A stretch of 64,000 bases of DNA from Acanthosepion esculentum (Eukaryota > Mollusca > Cephalopoda > Sepiida > Sepiidae). Numbering within the stretch: the stretch's first letter is position 1; each line of letters starts with the position of its first letter. The notes below the pieces were generated by a model. The model saw only the letters and a list, made by a program, of their open reading frames with translations, did no database searches and had not been told where the DNA came from. Of this stretch, positions 33,700-45,950 are shown piece by piece. Location: NCBI GenBank assembly GCA_964036315.1, contig OZ038479.1, forward strand, positions 56,413,246 through 56,477,245, in the 5' to 3' direction. The position numbers and the translations under genes are program-made.

Positions 33700-34980
33700 A
33701 CAAAAAATACAAATTTTTGCTATTTATATCAACACGTGTCTAAAGGTTTTATTGTTCATATTATTGTTGTACATTTTAATTCATTTCGTTTTCAAAATAA
33801 AAAAGAGAAAAGGATTCCTCTCACACTGCAAATACATATAGCAACGGGTAATTACTTTAACTAATTAGTAATTACTAATTACTGATTCAAATAATATCAA
33901 ATCAGGATTACTACTACATCAACCCTAACTTACCTACCCTGTTACAAATCACTACTACTGTTTGTTTTAAAAATTCATTTTCGGTTATTTTAAACTTAAA
34001 GTAATTTTTTTATTCAAATCAGATGAATTATACTTTAAATCAGCTAATATTCCTCAAATAAAGTTTCAGAAAAGTATATTTTATTTTTGAAGATTTTTTA
34101 ATACAGAGAATTACATTGCGACGAAAGACAACTAAAAATAGCACTAAGCAGCTATTTTATAAAAAAAATGATTCCAATCAATTTGTTTGAAATAGAGTAG
34201 AGGTTTCTGTTTACTGGAAAAACCAAATTTAATCTTTTTCAGTCATAGAAGTTCATTTTAAACCAAGGTATCGAAAATTAGTGGAGGTACCTAAGTAAAT
34301 CATCATATTTTTTCAAACTGCTACTCATTTCCCAAAATCTGCTCCTAATTGTAAAATAAAAATGCAATAAAACGGACATTATTTAATTAGAAAATCTTTT
34401 AATTGCTTTTATAAATAAGAATTATTAAGGACAATATTGGCGTAGGAAAAAATAATTTTCAATGAATAATGAGTTTTTACAAGATTTGTTTTCCTTTTTT
34501 TTTTCAATTTAATTATAATAATTATAATATTTTAAATTTCTGCATTAGTTTAATCAAATCAGATTAATTATATTTTAAATCAGGTAATATTCCTCAAATA
34601 AAGTTGCAGAAAAGTATATTTTAATTTATATTTTAAAGATTTTTTTAATACAGGAAATTATATTGCGATGAAAGACGACTCAAAAAGGGTGCTAATCAGC
34701 TATTTTAGCAAAAAACACGCTTTTCAGTCAGTTTTTTAATTAGTTTAAAAAATAAAATATTAAAAATAATTTAATAATCAAAATATCCTTTGGTCTTCCC
34801 TCTTAATAATAGTATTAAGATTTTGATGATAAAATTTCGTTTTTTATTAAATGTGGTGTTGGCTCGATCACGGCATGTCACAAAGAAAATTAAACAACAA
34901 AAATGTTGTTGCAAATAAGGAAAAGACAGGAGTAATTCAGGGTCTAGTTCTATGTAAATTTATATTGTTTTTCATAAAAT
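33700..34980. other. AT-rich sequence, no gene seen
   Basis: Contains a degenerate internal repeat (34010-34130 resembles 34550-34690: 'ttcctcaaataaagtttcagaaaagtat'-type), with relatives at 51040-51110. No coding signal. Confidence 0.6.
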
Positions 34981-34984
34981 AAAA

Positions 34985-35760
34985 TTGGTTCTGGGTGCAA
35001 ACATTAACCCTAACCATTTTGCGTTTTCTCGTGAGTCAACTTAGCTTGACTCGAGTCGGAGGTTCTCTCTGGCAGTAAGTCGCGTGGGATTCGGCAGAGT
35101 GGTCGTCTCTCGTCTGGAACTATTCAACTGTCCCCGGAACTTCTTTGTTCTGCTTATATGGACTTCCAACCAAAACTGGCATTTGGGTTGACGTGTTTAT
35201 GGCGACTCGTTTTTTTCCCCCTATCTCCAAGAAGGGCTTCCTTGTTGTTTGGCTCTGGATAATTAATTATACATCCATATTTGGAGAGAGCTGTGTGGGA
35301 TATCACGCTATCTCCACCTTCAATTTGACGCACGCGCGAGTTTTCACCCCTTCCTCTCACTTTCGGCCGGTAATAGTAGTAAACCGTTGTTCTTAGCCGA
35401 TGAGGAAGATGACAAGCTGCTACTGCTGATATTATTTTTCGCGCGCTTTCGCTCTGACGTCACGACAAATTGGGCTTTTCAAAATTAGTCGCCCCGGGCC
35501 GTTTGACCCGGCCGGTAGGCTCACCTATCTCTCGCCGGTCAATCATATATACCGACAGGGATATTTTATTCGGCAAACATTGCCTAGACCTCATGGCTCG
35601 TCGCTGTACCTTTCCGAGCCGCCTACTTCCAGAAACTTTCGAAAACTTCCAACCTGAAGAACAAAGCATTTTTCACATTCTTCGAACTCAGTCCTTCAGA
35701 ACCAGCTACCTTAAAAAGAATTACATACACTCATAATTATAAACTCTCGCAGTGAGTATT
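34985..35760 (+). other. GC-richer LTR/promoter-like segment
   Basis: Composition changes sharply near 35030. A TATA-like 'catatatacc' (35546) is preceded by a GC-rich palindrome-like stretch around 'cgggccgtttgacccggcc' (35494-35512) and 'tgacgtca' (35455). No coding product recognised. Probably the upstream part of the LTR-like unit that continues to 37184. Confidence 0.35.
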
Positions 35761-35882
35761 TTTTCCTTGCTGTACGTTTATTATTCATTACAACTGACTT
35801 TCTTCCCGAGGAACTTTTCCCACCTTGGCTATCTTGAATTTAAATTTTGTCGCGGAAATTTATCTACCTTTTTATCAACTAC

Positions 35883-36060
35883 CATATTTCCAGTATCTTA
35901 CTGAAGGTCTTCACTGAAGACAATTAAATTTCATTTACTACAACATTTCCAGTAACCTTACTGAAGGTCTCTCCTGAAGACAATCTACTTGGCCTCTTTT
36001 TCAACTACATTTCCAGTACATTTACTGAAGGTCTTCACTGAAGAAAAATTACTTGTTAAA
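35883..36060. repeat. Three tandem ~60-bp repeats
   Basis: The motif 'tttccagta', then 'cttactgaaggtct' and 'ctgaaga' recurs three times at spacings of about 60 bp (35888, 35948, 36009). Likely promoter-proximal repeats of the surrounding LTR-like unit. Confidence 0.75.
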
Positions 36061-36389
36061 CTCTAATAAAATTTATGTTTGTTCCTTTACCTTTCGTTGT
36101 TTTGCCTGTCTACTTCTTTTTACCTTGTACGTTTGTACGGTGGAAAGAACACGTCTTTATATTTTTTTTGTTTTACACAAGGTCATCTTTTCGTAAACCA
36201 GCGCTGCAACGTTATCGGGTCCGCAACAATCTCTTTTCCGATGGGTAGCGGTCACAGAATATCGATCCCCACAGCTCCTTCTTTCTCTTATTTTATTAGA
36301 ATTTAATTTGAGAACATCTACTACAATGTTTTACAAGTTCACGTCCTAGCCTTTTTTTTTCTAATCCTTACCTCAACTTTTCCCTCTGC

Positions 36390-37330
36390 TTTCAAATCCA
36401 GCTCCCAAACACTTGATGTTTATCAGAGATAAGAATATATTTTCTGTCGAACGAGAGAGCTGAAGAATATAAAAAGAAATCTGACCACCCTTGCCCTGAC
36501 CATAGTGCCATAAAGTCTGGGGGTAACGCCCACAACTTGTCGGACCCTTGCTTCCAAAAAGCAGCTCCCAAAACCTTGATTCTTAACAGAGATAAGAATA
36601 TATTTTCTGACGAATGAGAGGGCCAAGAAATTGTATAGCATTTTTGGAGGGAAAAGTTCCCGATATCGCTGAGCCTCCTAATCTCCATAAATACGGAGAA
36701 TAAGCGCCTCTTGGACAATGAGTACTTGACACCGTCTGTGATAACACCAGGTCGGCGATAGAATACCAGACATCTTCGGAACCACTTTCAAGAAAGGGAT
36801 CTACCTGCTGGGCTGTAAAGACAGAAAGTCGGTCCACTACTAAAAACTAATTGAGATCTGCTTCCTTGCATCGAGAAAATTCCTGTAGTCGGCCTACGAA
36901 CTCACTTAAGTACAAAATTCGTATCTTCCGACAGTTTGCTCCTCAAGAAGAGCTCTGAAGAAATCTATGTAAGTGTTAAACCCTTAAGAAAAATCTACTC
37001 GCTTAAAGAACTATTAGGCGCTCAGAGAAATATTTTGAGCAAAGCCTGTATATGAACATTTTTTTCTTCCTTTAAGTTAAAGGAATTTTCTTCGCCCTTT
37101 CTTTCTCTCATAATTGTGTATATCCTTTATTCTTTTTCATGTATGTAAATAAACATTTTCTTCTTTTATTGTTACACCCTGAGCAGGAGTCTTTATTCGT
37201 CCACCTACAAGAGAGAAGTGTCTGCTCTAATCTTTCAAGCCGTTGTTGCTTTTAATTATGTTACATTTAACCTCAACCATTTCATGTGGAAAAGTCGGGA
37301 CAAATTTCCCATATTTTGCTCAAAATATAG
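36390..37330 (+). mobile_element. LTR-like segment, plus orientation copy
   Basis: Inverted counterpart of 14640-15700. It contains two copies of the 'cagagataagaatatattttctg' region (36424 and 36590), AATAAA at 37147 and an end TTATTGTTACA at 37184, followed by 'ccctgagcaggagtc'. Homology continues past the end into leader-like sequence (37259-37310 matches 14750-14800 inverted). Confidence 0.6.
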
Positions 37331-37549
37331 TTGTGTGCCCCTAAGATCAGCATATTTGTTTTCTTTCGGAAGACTCTTGTGCTCGAGTGGAAGAATTTGT
37401 TTGTGATATACTTCGTTTCTTTAAGTGAACAGTCGTTGGTGGTTTTCTTTTCCTTTCTAGATATTTTTTTTTCAGAGTTTGGGGAATTTTTGTAGTTACC
37501 ATCAGACGGTATATACACCTTTCAAAATTTCCACTATTTAAGGTCTATT

Positions 37550-38270
37550 GCGGTAAGAGGTCTCGTCTACATAAAGAAGTACACAGACACAGATTCCACA
37601 ACACGAGACAGCACGAAGGAGAGGAGCTCACGCAATTTTTGGCAAAACTACGAGCTCAGGTGAGGTTTTCTAACTTTACTGTTCAGTGTCCGAACGAAAG
37701 TTGCCGACAAGTTGTAAATTATTCAGAGGACATGGTAGCTGGCCAACTCGTCGCCGGGCTGACGAACAAAGAATACCAAAGCAAGCTAAGAGCAGAAGCT
37801 AATATACTAACAACGGTGGAACAGAAGTTCCACAGGCTGGTTAGCTTGGAAACAACAGACACGTCGGCTCTCCACTTACAAGACAGCCTAAACCACCACC
37901 CAACGTTTGGCTCAGTGAGGTCAGAGCGGGAGCAATCCCAGGGTGAAGAGACACCCAGGACCCCTCGAAGCAAGCCGTGCGACGGATCTGGAAGGACATC
38001 ACACCCCCAACGGGTTGAGAGGACGGAAGAACTTTCCGGCGAGGGTACTTCGATGCCATAACTGGAATTGTTGGGCACGTGAAAAAGGGGTGTCGAAAGC
38101 CAAAGATGGCGGCAGCCGCGGAGTCGACGAATAATTCGACGGCATATCAGTCGAGAATACTGAGCAGTAGAGGGAAGGAAAGCCAAGCGTCTCATGGACG
38201 AAAACGAGGATCAGCAGTGATACCACACCTCGCATGGAGCAGGGGTAAATTTCAAAGAACCCCCATGAGC
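37550..38270 (+). pseudogene. gypsy-3 Gag
   Basis: Open part 37639-38061 reads LRAQVRFSNFTVQCPN, VNYSEDMVAGQLVAGLTNKEY and EQKFHRLVSLETTD, the conserved capsid wording of this marine-invertebrate gypsy lineage. The frame extends upstream without an ATG. The zinc-knuckle region after 37970 is scrambled between frames (CDGSGRTSHP and GHVKKGCRKPK in different frames). Confidence 0.75.
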
Positions 38271-38339
38271 CACCACCCTCTCTAGAAATTAAGATCTCTC
38301 TGATACCAGAGTCCCATGCCAAATTTGGGCGAACTCTGG

Positions 38340-39500
38340 ACAACAGAACTTATCATCGGACACACCATATTGAAGCCGTCGCGGACACTGGTGCTCGGAC
38401 ATGCTCAAGTGGCCCTGAAATACTGGAAGTATTAGGATGCACTAGCGATATGCTAGTACCAACCAGACACAGGATACGTGGAATCACGGACGACCTATTG
38501 CGTATTAAGAGTGTGATCTTTACGCGTATCGTGGTCAGTCGTAAGGAAACCAGGCAAGTCGTCTACGTATCTGAAAACACGTCGGGATGTTACTTGTCGA
38601 CATTGAAAGACCTAGAACTAATCCCTCGCGGCTTCCCAAATCAGATATCGAAAACTGATGCGTCGATCGCGGATAACGGGATAGCACCATGTGGATGTCT
38701 CGAGTAAACCTGCGAGGGTCCCGTTCGCCCCTATTGTAAGTAATCGGGAACGCCTGGAACAATGGTTATGGGAGCACTTCAAATCTAGTGCATTCAACAC
38801 TTGTCCCCATCAACCGTTACAAGTGATGACAGGGAGGCCACTGGACATAACGTTCGCCCGGGGAGCGAAACCATCAGCCGTACACACACCCATTCCGGTC
38901 CCCCTTCATTGGAAAAAGGAGGTGAAAGAGGACTTGGATGGGGACGTTAAACTAGGCATCATCGAACCGGTGCCGGCAGGCACGCCTACGGTTTGGTGTT
39001 CTAGGATGGTGGTCGCACCAAAGAAGGATGGGTCACCCAGAAGGACGGTGGACTTGCAGAAATTGAACGCCGCAACGACGAGGGAAACCCATCACACTCC
39101 GTCCCCGTTTAACCAGGACTCCGTCGTGCCCGCTCGGACGAAGAAGACAGTACTAGACGCATGGAATGGGTACCACGGTCTACTGCTCTCCCCAAAGGCC
39201 CGAGACGCAACTACCTTCATAACGGAATGGGGACGTTATCGGTACCTTAGAGCACCCCAAGGTTTCCACGCATCAGGGGATGGATACACCCACCGGTTTG
39301 ACGACACTACAGTAGACATGCCTCGAAAGACTCGTTGCATCGACGACACACTTCTCTGGGATGAAACCATGGAATCGGCTTCTGGCACACAGTGGACCAT
39401 ATCACCCATTGCGGCAGAAATGGAATCGTCTTCAATCCTGAGAAATTCCAATTTGCAGGCGACGAAGTCGAATTTGCCGGCTTTTTAATAACGGTTGACG
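38340..39500 (+). pseudogene. gypsy-3 protease and RT
   Basis: Protease signature EAVADTGARTCSSG at about 38370. RT frame 38691-39488 includes MVVAPKKDGSPRRTVDLQKLN, LDAWNGYHGLLLSPKARDATTF, YLRAPQGFHASGDGYTHRFDD and CIDDTLLWD (catalytic DD present). A change of frame follows at about 39390, where MDHITHCGRNGIVFNPEKFQF continues the RT connection region. Canonical residues are mostly kept, but frames are broken at least at the PR/RT and RT/connection boundaries. Confidence 0.85.
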
Positions 39501-40130
39501 GCGTTAAACCAAACAAAAAAATGACTGAGGCCATTCTCAACTTCCCAACCCCCACGAATATCACAGGTGTCAGATCTTGGTTTGGACTGGTTAACCAGGT
39601 ATCGTACGCATTTTCACAAGCCGAGGTCATCGCCCCCTTTCGAGAATTATTACACACGAAGGACCGCAAATTCTATTGGGATGGTACCTTAAACAATCTT
39701 TTCGAGGAGTCAAAGAGAAACATCGGAAGATTGAGGAGTGGGTAAAAACATTCGAGATGAACAGGGCGACATGCCTCTCGACCAATTATAGTAAAACTGG
39801 CATCGGGTACTTTCTCTTTCAGAGATACTGCCAATGCCCAACAGAGGAGGGACCAAACTGTGGTAAGGACCACTGGAAAATAATTTTGGCCAACTTCCGA
39901 TTTACAAAGGATGCAGTCTCGCTACTCTCCTATAGAGGGGGAGGCCCTGGCATTGATATACGGATTGGAATCTTGCAGGATGTTTATACTGAGATGCCCG
40001 GATTTACTGGTTACTGTGGACCACCAACCACTAGTGAAAATATTCTCAGATCAGGTCCTTGAAAACAAAGAATCCTCGTTTGTTTACGTTCAAAGAACGG
40101 TCGTTAATGTACAGGTTTCGAATTAAACAC
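39392..40130 (+). pseudogene. gypsy-3 RT connection and RNase H
   Basis: Text GDEVEFAGFLITVDGVKPN and FPTPTNITGVRSWFGLVNQVSY is followed in other frames by STNYSKTGIGYFLFQRYC (the usual catalytic Asp appears as Asn), YSPIEGEALALIYGLESCRMF and LLVTVDHQPLVKIF. Three frames are used between 39392 and 40130, so it is not translatable as one protein. Confidence 0.75.
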
Positions 40131-41823
40131 GTTCCGGAGAAACTTAACGCCGCACCTGACTGCACCTCCAGATACCCGACGCCACCAGGACACTGCAGAT
40201 CAAAGACAATCGACACAATCCAGCAGATCGAGGGGGCCATGCAAGCATCGATCATAGCCGCGTACGCGCATGATCCGAAACTACGCGCGATAACCTGGGA
40301 TAGAATCGTGGCGGTTGCGGCAACCGACGAGGAATGTCAAACGTTAGCAACATACATACAGGATGGATTCCCGGAGTCACGCCACGAACTACCGCCGAAA
40401 GTCCGACAATTCTGGCTGATGGCAGACCAATTATATTGTTTGGAGGGGGTACCCATAAGGGGGGACAAAATTCTGATACCAAAGCAGCTTAGAGCTGAGG
40501 TACTGGAGGCACTGCACTCCGCTCAAGGTGTGAATGGGATGTTGGCTAACGCTAGACTACGATTATTTTGGCCCGGTTTAGACGCCAGCATTCGACAAAC
40601 AAGGGCGCAATGCCGAAGATGTAATTCTGTTGCCCCGTCCCAGCCGAGAGAACCACTAATGCCACCCTCAAACCCAGAATTCCCATTTCAAAAGACAGTC
40701 ACAGATCTATTTGACATACATGGGAAGAGTTATATGGTATACGCAGACCGATATACCGGCTGGATTGAAGTGGCCCCGCTACTATCAGGGAAGGCAGCAG
40801 CAGTATGCGACGCATTGAGGGGCTGGTTCTGTACATACGGTGCACCGGAGGAGATATCGTCAGATGGAGGGCCACAATTCAACTCACTAGAATATAAGTC
40901 GTTCCTGGGAGACTGGAGTGTAAAGAAACGCATATCGTCCGCACATTATCCCCAGAGCAATGGCCGGGCTGAGCTGGCCGTAAAAACAGCAAAAAGAATG
41001 CCGATGGACTGCCTTGATGGTTATGGCCACCTACGCCACGATCGGGCGGCACGAGCCATGACGACACATAGGAATACACCCCCACCATGATCTCGGATTG
41101 TCACCAGCGGAGATGTTATACGGTCGAGCAATAAAGGATCACCTCTCCATACTTCGCGAGAAGCACCAGATTCATAAACGCTGGACGAAAACCAAGGAAT
41201 TGAGAGAGAGGGCGATGGCGAAAAGGCACGTGTTAAATCAAGAACAATACAACGCGCACTGCCGACCACTCCAAGAGCTTCAGGTTGGCGAATCGGTGCG
41301 AGTGCAAAATCAAGAGGGACCATATCCACGACGGTGGACAAAAACAGGGAGAGTTGTTGAAACTATGGGCAACAGGCAATACCGGATATGGTTAGACGGA
41401 AGCGGCAGAATTACACTACGTAATCGTCGTTTCCTCCGGAAGATCTTGCCAGTTGCGGATACGCCAGACTATTCATCCGATCACCCACACTCTCAACCAC
41501 CTCCTCAGAGGCCAAAGCCAGAGGACAGAGAATCTCCGTACGACATAGCTGAAATAATGAACGTAGAGGCGACGGGCGATGACGTAGTGATGGCAGACGA
41601 CGCAGAGATGGAGGTGGAAGAGAGCCAACAGTCAATCAGCTATACACCAGCGAATCCGACCCCACGACGCAGCATGAAGGTAACAGGGCCACCAAGACCA
41701 TTATCCCCACAAATGCGAGGACCGACTCACGACTACTCGGAATTATCCCGACAGGTGACCACAAAACATAGGTATTGCGGTCATAGGAGGGGGGAACATG
41801 TAGAGAGGACGGAGGATTGGTGA
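40059..41823 (+). pseudogene. gypsy-3 integrase, one frameshift
   Basis: Frame 40059-41090 has a zinc domain LHSAQGVNGMLANARLRLFW...CRRC, in which the second His is lost. The catalytic core is DLFDIHG, SSDGGPQFNS and NGRAELAVKTAKR (DDE). A shift in a C-run near 41084 moves the reading to 41098-41823, with LSPAEMLYGRAIKDHL, EQYNAHCRPLQELQVGESVRVQ and GRITLRNRRFLRKI (integrase C-domain), then an acidic tail. The stop lies inside the 3' LTR. Confidence 0.87.
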
Positions 41824-42560
41824 GACGGTCCCGGGGATTGAGAAACACCGGTCTTCACCGGTGGTGTATAAATACGGCCGGTCTCGGACTCGGGGAAGTT
41901 TTAAGTCGACTTTACAGAGGTACAGTTTTATTTCCCATCCCCTCCCTCGTTAGGTGGTTAGTGATGTCAGTTCGCAGGTAGGATGCGGGGCGCCTTTCGT
42001 TTCGTGTGAGTGTTTTCGTATTTGTTGTTGTGTCTGAATGAGTGCGTGTCAGTGTGTGTGCTTGGGATGGATGGATGTTGTATAATATTATAGTCCCGCA
42101 TTGATTTCGGCCAGTGAACTGGTATTTCTGCCACATTTAGTTATTGTGGGGGTTTTTATTTACTAATAATATTTTCTTTAGTTTCTTGTAAATATTTTGT
42201 ATCCATTTGTATATACTGATTGGGGTTAATTTTTAAAAATTGTTATTTTATTCCCATCCCCCCACAGACATTGAATTGTAAATATGGGGACGAGTTAGTA
42301 TTTTCATAGAGACAGTGAGGTATTATGGTGGTTGTAGTAAGAACGGTTCGTATGAATGTGGTGTTTTGGTGTAAGGAATAATGTTCGTACGATTGGGTCA
42401 GTGTTTGCGGCTAGCTAAGTTATAGTTAAGACAGATGAAGACCGTCTCTTTTCCCCAATCCCCCCTTCGGCCTTGTGCCACATTTCTGTATATCCTACAG
42501 AATAAATATCACTTTACAGAGGGTAGTAGGGTTTTATCCTGATCCACGATTTTCAGTTAT
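41799..42560 (+). repeat. 3' LTR or terminal region of gypsy-3
   Basis: Starts TGTAGAGAGGACGG right after the polypurine tract. A TATA box 'gtataaatac' is at 41865 and AATAAA at 42502. The end is not defined because no second copy exists. The part 41935-42200 is shared, inverted, with 51600-51880 at the 3' end of the LINE insertion. The motif 'ttcggccttgtgccacat' (42467) also occurs at 43487 next to a tRNA-like sequence. Confidence 0.6.
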
Positions 42561-43390
42561 TTCAAGTTCGTTTTGAGGATTTATTTCACCTCATCTCCTT
42601 TAAGTTTTTGGTATCTTGTGTGTACTTTTTAATTGGGGTGGGGGAAAATATACGAGACTCTTTTCAGTTTTGAAGAAAAATTTCTGAATATGTTGTTTCA
42701 GTCAAAAATAAAATCATGCAATATCAAGGGTAAACATACAGAAATTTCTTCCCGAACCTTAACAAAAATAATTAAATAAAACACAAGAAAATAAAACATA
42801 TTTTTAAGAATTAGTTTATTTATAATAAAAGGTGCCTGGAATACGTCGGACCAGACGTAAGCCATTTTGTGGTCACGGTGTCATCTTCCATTATAATACA
42901 TCGTCACATGGTGCTATATGAAGTGGATGGCATTCTTTCTTCAGCAGTTGTACGCCATATTGGATAGTGCTACATTCATTCTTGTTTGTGTCGTTTTGGG
43001 TTTTTTTAAAAAACTTTTTGCCCTTCATTATAACTCCCAAATGTAAGGGAGACTTGTGGATCCTTATGTGGGTGAGTTCCAACCTATGTCAAAAATCAGG
43101 TTATGCTGTGCCGTAGAAACAGATCTCCAATGTAAATCGAGGACCCCCTGTAAAATATTTTTTCTTTTCTTTTCAGTGCATTATCCACCAGGAAAACCTG
43201 TGTGCAAAAGTAATGGGCTTTGCTAAAGTTATGAAAAATGTAGACCAATGTGAGAATTAAATTCATTCATGGGGATTGAATCATTGCCAGTTTAAGGCTT
43301 TCTTAGAGGAAATTGATGCTGATTGTCTTGATGTTGTGTATTTCTCTGTGGTGCATTGGCACAGTAGAGCTGCCACTTTGAAGAGATTCT
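42560..43390. other. AT-rich sequence without recognised gene
   Basis: A 63-residue minus-strand frame at 42891-43082 (HIRIHKSPLHLGVIMKG) has no recognised family. Nothing else supported. Confidence 0.4.
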
Positions 43391-43422
43391 GGAATCTTTG
43401 AGACCATATAAAAACATTCATA

Positions 43423-43483
43423 GGGGCACCTCGAGGCAGTGTAATAGTTAGAGTTGTAAGTTCGATCCTCACTGGGTGCCCCT
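43423..43483 (+). repeat. tRNA-derived fragment with deleted anticodon arm
   Basis: GGGGCACC at the start pairs fully with GGTGCCCC at the end. Between them are an A-box-like 'gcagtgtaatagtta' and a B-box-like 'agttcgatcct', but no anticodon stem. It is followed by 'ctttcggccttgtaccacat'. The duplicated copy at 58348-58378 keeps the better A box (GGTGGTGTAATGGTTAGC) but lost everything after it. It looks like a SINE head, not a tRNA gene. Confidence 0.6.
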
Positions 43484-43539
43484 ACTTTCGGCCTTGTACC
43501 ACATCTAAGCTACGCTATGAAAATCACTATAAAAATATT

Positions 43540-44060
43540 CATGGAACGCAAACAGGATATTGCCTATTTAAAGGATGAATGACTTTGCTTTCTTGACTGA
43601 TATCTCACAACACCTATCTAGTTTAGATGTAAAGCTGCAGGATAAAGGTCAGTTGGTGAACAAATTATTTGAATATATTTGCTCATTTGAAAAGAAATTG
43701 GTTCGTTTTTAATTACAATTGAAAAAAAAATGCATGTGCTCATTTTTCCTCTCTGGATGCAAGAAAATCTGTGATCCCTGACCTCACTTGTACAAAATAG
43801 TTTGCAAGTAATCAAAATCTGAGAGAATTTTCCAACAGGTTTGTGAATTTCAGAAATATATGAAGATGCTTTAAAACTGATCAGCCATTTGAAATGGCAG
43901 CTGAAGATTGCTATCAAATTGGGATTATTGATTTACAGTCAAATATGGACTTGAAGAGTTCATATCTGACTGTAAATGATCTCTCGTTTTGAAAGCACAT
44001 ACTGCAGAGAACAGTTTTTTTCAAGGAAGAAGCTTACAAAAACCAAATGCCATAGTCAGC
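43540..44060 (+). pseudogene. hAT-family transposase relic, copy 1
   Basis: In broken frames the plus strand reads LTDISQHLSSLDVKLQ, KGQLVNKLFEYI and FEKKL, then EEFSNRF-type, FEMAAEDCYQIGIIDLQSNMDLKSSY. The order and wording match the middle of hAT transposases and their domesticated relatives (GTF2IRD2, ZBED/SCAND3-like: 'LNLKLQG...LF..V..F..KL', 'ELIDLQ'). A frameshift near 43580 and several stops disable it. Collinear with 58420-58930. Confidence 0.7.
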
Positions 44061-44069
44061 TTACTGATG

Positions 44070-45520
44070 ATAATTTAGCAAATCAGCTTCGTGTTGCCAC
44101 TACATCTGTAAAAGCTGACAGTGAATAGCTGTGCAAAGACAAAAAATATCAAATGTGACATTATTAAAATTATGTATTCTTATGCTTATTTAATAAAAAT
44201 ATGAAAATGCATCGATGCAAGTTGTTACAATCAGTCTTTGTACATTAAAAATATATGTTCTGTCTAAAAATGCCATTTTTGGAGATGACCAGACCTCTTT
44301 ATTACTTAAATTTTTTAAAGTGGCCCTCCAAGAAAATATGTTGAACACCCATGTTCTAGAACTATCCATTGATACACAAGAGACAGATCAAGTAATGTGA
44401 AGACTGTTTCTCGATTTTACTTAGGAAATAATTCCTCCTGAGCTGCTTGATTGATGGTCAAATTATATTCTTCTTTACAGTTTCAAATTGTATCCTCTGT
44501 TTACAAATGAAAAACTAAAAGAAGTGGGGTTTCAAATTTCATCTTTCTTATAAATACTTTTAGAGATGATAACAAAAAACAAACTCTTGCTCCAATTGAG
44601 ATTTGCAAAGAAACACACTTTTATTCATGAGACAAAAAATACATTTTTGTACAAAATACAATATAAGCCTTGCACAAACATTCCCTTGTTCACCTCAAAC
44701 TATCAAAGTGGATAAACAGTTCTTTGAAATACCAATCTGTTCTTGATGAGAAAAACAGTTCATGAAAAACATTCTTTTCTTTAACAAGAATGGAATTTTA
44801 GTTACTATATTTTAGAAAAAAGATTCATGTAAATCAATTTTTTTTAGCAACAAAAGAGACTTAGAAAAGTTCAAATTCAAAAAGCTGAAGAGGTGAGAAA
44901 GGAAAAACTACCACAGACAACACTGGTTCTCTGGGTACTTAAAACAAAATATTCAGATTTTTTGTTCAGGCAGTTTCTAATATGAGATAAACTCTCCCAT
45001 GTTTAGAAAAAACATCTGAATGGGATAAGTATATCTGGTTTAAGAAAATACATTCTTCATAAAGAGAATTCTTATAGGCTTTTAAGGTTTTCTTTCTTTT
45101 TATTTATCCTTCAGCTGCAGCAAGAGTAGTTGTATCCCTTTACTCATCTGAGTGGTCCTTTCCTTTATTGTCCTAGGTCACAGCTTTCTCACCCATGTGG
45201 TTGAACCCTTTCTGTCTTTGCAGACAAAATTTTTTCTTCAAAAAGCAAGCAGGTGGCTCCAACAATGTCAAAGACCAACTCATTCGGGGGCCTATACTTT
45301 CTATCGCTACTATCTAAAAAAAAACTTAATCATTATCAAACAGAATCTTGTTTGCAACTTAAATTTGGTTGGGTTTGGACAATATCAAAATGGATCCTCA
45401 TTTTTGCAAATGTTTGCTGCATAAAGTTTAAAACTGCCTAGCTATATTTTGACAGTTGTTTATAACATTAATTTGGAGCCTATTATGTTTGCAAATTTTT
45501 GCACATTAGATTTGTATGTC

Positions 45521-45525
<5 letters not shown>
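44070..45525. other. Duplicated AT-rich sequence
   Basis: 44070-44800 is collinear with 59000-59690 (both end near '...tctttaacaagaatg'). 44805-45525 has no counterpart at the right-hand copy. No gene seen. Confidence 0.6.

Positions 45526-45527
<2 letters not shown>

Positions 45528-45582
<55 letters not shown>
45528..45582. repeat. (TA)n microsatellite
   Basis: About 50 bp of TA repeats that form the left border of the tRNA-Ser fold-back element. A shorter TA run (46166-46188) borders the right side. The equivalent run in the other copy is at 59698-59740. Confidence 0.9.
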
Positions 45583-45586
<4 letters not shown>

Positions 45587-45747
45587 AGAATTGGACATAG
45601 CCCGACAATTTATTTAAAGACATTTATATTATGTTTAACGTTCTTTTTATAGATACATGTATTTAAGCAAATGCTCTGTTTTATAATAAACAGTATTAAA
45701 TAACATTTACCGGCCTGAATGTCCGAGAAATTTTCATAGAAAATTTT

Positions 45748-45829
45748 CGCTCTCCGACAGGAATCGAACCTGTATCCTATACGGAACCATCATTTCGCGT
45801 GATGTGCCTTAACCTTTCGGCCACAGAGC
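45748..45829 (-). tRNA. tRNA-Ser(CGA)-like unit, left arm
   Basis: 82 nt on the minus strand. A box TGGCCGAAAGG and B box GGTTCGATTCC fit the Pol III promoter. The T stem is perfect (ACAGG/CCTGT). The anticodon stem CATCA/TGATG encloses CGCGAAA, giving anticodon CGA (Ser) but with G at position 33 instead of U. A long variable arm fits class II tRNA-Ser. The acceptor stem has five Watson-Crick pairs, then a G-G mismatch. A TTTT follows within 10 nt. Likely a tRNA-derived retroposon head; decoding ability is doubtful. Confidence 0.65.
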
Positions 45830-45950
45830 AGCGTCTGGTTAGCAAACGTCATTTGTTTACATTTGATACGCTAGAGCAGATATGAATAGAAGAGATTCAT
45901 GGAAGATTTAAGTTTAAAGATAGTAAAATCGACCTTGCTAACCAGACGCT

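Larger units (their letters stand above)
37536..42560 (+). mobile_element. Ty3/gypsy retrotransposon lacking a 5' LTR (gypsy-3)
   Basis: Gag, protease, RT, RNase H and integrase remnants follow in order on the plus strand, ending in a polypurine tract (41785-41797) and a 3' LTR starting TGTAGAGAGG at 41799. Nothing upstream of 37536 matches the 3' LTR, so the element is 5' truncated or rearranged. GC content is well above the surroundings. Several frame breaks; not autonomous. Different lineage from gypsy-1 and gypsy-2. Confidence 0.85.

Noticed and set aside
43423..43483. tRNA gene at 43.4 kb
   Set aside because: Good acceptor pairing but the anticodon arm is absent.
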